Source: an uncultured Moraxella sp. (GTDB taxonomy: Bacteria > Pseudomonadota > Gammaproteobacteria > Pseudomonadales > Moraxellaceae). Taken from it: a stretch of 14,037 nt of DNA. Position numbers and translations under genes: made by a program. The notes beneath the pieces are model-generated. The model saw only the letters and a list, made by a program, of their open reading frames with translations. It ran no database searches and was not told the DNA's origin. Shown in pieces: positions 13,088 to 14,037 of the stretch (position 1 is its first letter; each line of letters begins with the position of its first letter). The stretch covers positions 1 to 14,037 of the forward strand of contig CALJUC010000262.1 in assembly GCA_937975585.1 (NCBI GenBank), given 5' to 3'.

Positions 13088-14037
13088 TTAATCGTTTTTG
13101 GCGACTTTTGCAGACAAGGATTCTTGACTTAACCAACCCTCAAATGGATGCTCACTCGTTGGGAAAGCTGACGCAAAATGCGACTCGATATACGCTTTAT
13201 CACACTGCTCTAAGGTGCGGCTCCACTGCGGATTGCGATCTTTATCAATCAACAGCGCGCGGACACCTTCACGGAAATCAGGGTTATTCGCACAGTGCAA
13301 TGATAAGTTCATTTCCATATATAGCACTTGTTCAAGCGATAATTTTTTGGCACGCTCATAGGCTTCATAGGTTAATACCGCTGACACAGGACAGCCATGC
13401 TTGTAGGTATCGACTGCTTTAGACAGCCATTTGTCTTGCTCGCCATCCACTTGGGCAAAGTCGTCCGCAGTTAATGCTTTATCGATGTCGTACATCGAGC
13501 CTTGGTTGACCAAGGTTTGCACACGGTCAAAGTGGCTTAAAATATTGCTATCTGCTAATTGTTCGGTATGATGAACGGTTGCTAAGGCTTGGCTTGCCAC
13601 ATCGTGTAGGCTGATTTCTTGCTTACCATCTAGGCTTGATTGCCAGTTAGCTTGAGTTAAAGCCTGTACAACCTTGTCGTACTCGTCACTGGCGACCGCA
13701 TATTCAGCAAGACTGGTAAAAATCGCATCTTGTGCGTTACAGTTAGCACCTGTGAGTCCCAAGAATAAACCCACTTTGGCTGGCATACGTGCCAAGAACC
13801 ATGAGCCGGTAGCATCCGGATATAGACCAATGGTAATCTCTGGCATGGCAAAACGCGTGGTTTCGGTCACGACACGGTGGCTACACATGGCCATCAAGCC
13901 CATACCACCGCCCATGACAATGCCGTTACCCCACAAGATAATCGGTTTTGGGTAAAAGTGCATTTGCCGGTATAGGCTGTACTCGTTTTCGAAGAATTCA
14001 ACCCCGTACGGATTGGGCTGCTGCATAGGCACTTGGG
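13088..14037 (-). CDS. 3-hydroxyisobutyryl-CoA hydrolase (enoyl-CoA hydratase family), N-terminus cut by window edge
   Basis: This crotonase-fold enzyme releases 3-hydroxyisobutyrate from its CoA ester in valine breakdown. The visible 316 codons begin inside the protein, so the upstream oxyanion block is outside the window. Present are FFENEYSLYRQMHFYPKPII, then WGNGIVMGGGMGLM, followed by FAMPEITIGLYPDATGSWFL with the catalytic acid region, and GLFLGLTG. This is the arrangement specific to the HIBYL-CoA hydrolase branch rather than ordinary enoyl-CoA hydratases. The extended C-terminal domain (including NPDFREGVRALLIDKDRNPQW) is also typical of that branch. A GTG at 14032 is internal and not the real start. 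Its product is the substrate of MmsB, encoded two genes downstream on the same strand. Confidence 0.93.
   Translation of the reverse strand, partial: QVPMQQPNPYGVEFFENEYSLYRQMHFYPKPIILWGNGIVMGGGMGLMAMCSHRVVTETTRFAMPEITIGLYPDATGSWFLARMPAKVGLFLGLTGANCNAQDAIFTSLAEYAVASDEYDKVVQALTQANWQSSLDGKQEISLHDVASQALATVHHTEQLADSNILSHFDRVQTLVNQGSMYDIDKALTADDFAQVDGEQDKWLSKAVDTYKHGCPVSAVLTYEAYERAKKLSLEQVLYMEMNLSLHCANNPDFREGVRALLIDKDRNPQWSRTLEQCDKAYIESHFASAFPTSEHPFEGWLSQESLSAKVAKND

Overview
The window (about 14 kb, moderate G+C with A+T-rich intergenic stretches) looks like chromosomal housekeeping DNA of a Moraxellaceae-type gammaproteobacterium, most like Moraxella/Faucicola. That placement is an inference from three things: a class A aspartate carbamoyltransferase gene followed by an inactive dihydroorotase homologue (the Pseudomonas/Moraxellaceae pyrB-pyrC' arrangement), a small lipoprotein of a type I associate with Moraxellaceae, and the general codon and spacer composition. 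No rRNA, tRNA, CRISPR array, prophage or replication origin was seen.

Layout. 1-2052 (minus): pyrB and pyrC', pyrimidine synthesis; pyrC' runs off the left edge. 2053-2346: divergent promoter region. 2347-5331 (plus): a tightly packed run of class I fructose-1,6-bisphosphatase (fbp), an unrecognised acidic protein, a SpoU/TrmH-type RNA methyltransferase and a GDSL esterase lipoprotein; neighbours overlap or lie 6 bases apart, so they are probably co-transcribed. 5328-8662 (minus): MipA/OmpV outer membrane protein, small lipoprotein, argJ and xthA, with a clear terminator after argJ. 8812-9498 (minus): DJ-1/PfpI-type protein with its own terminator. 9636-10439: a complete IS5-type insertion sequence whose transposase is in two frames. 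10500-11252 (minus): IclR-family regulator. 11253-11616: spacer with palindromes and a terminator. 11617-14037 (minus): a branched-chain (valine) catabolism cluster, namely 3-hydroxyisobutyryl-CoA hydrolase (cut by the right edge), a MaoC-type hydratase broken into two frames, and 3-hydroxyisobutyrate dehydrogenase (mmsB).

How the genes fit together. The hydrolase and MmsB catalyse consecutive valine-degradation steps (3-hydroxyisobutyryl-CoA to 3-hydroxyisobutyrate to methylmalonate semialdehyde). The IclR gene just downstream is a candidate regulator of them, on position only. PyrB and PyrC' probably form one complex.

The most notable observation is that the insertion sequence sits at the exact centre of a perfect 17-bp inverted repeat that looks like the former bidirectional terminator of the IclR gene, with a TA target duplication. 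Other points worth a second look are the one-base break in the MaoC-type gene, the unrecognised A+T-rich gene inside the fbp run, and the loss of metal and catalytic residues in PyrC'. I found no convincing novel multi-gene system.
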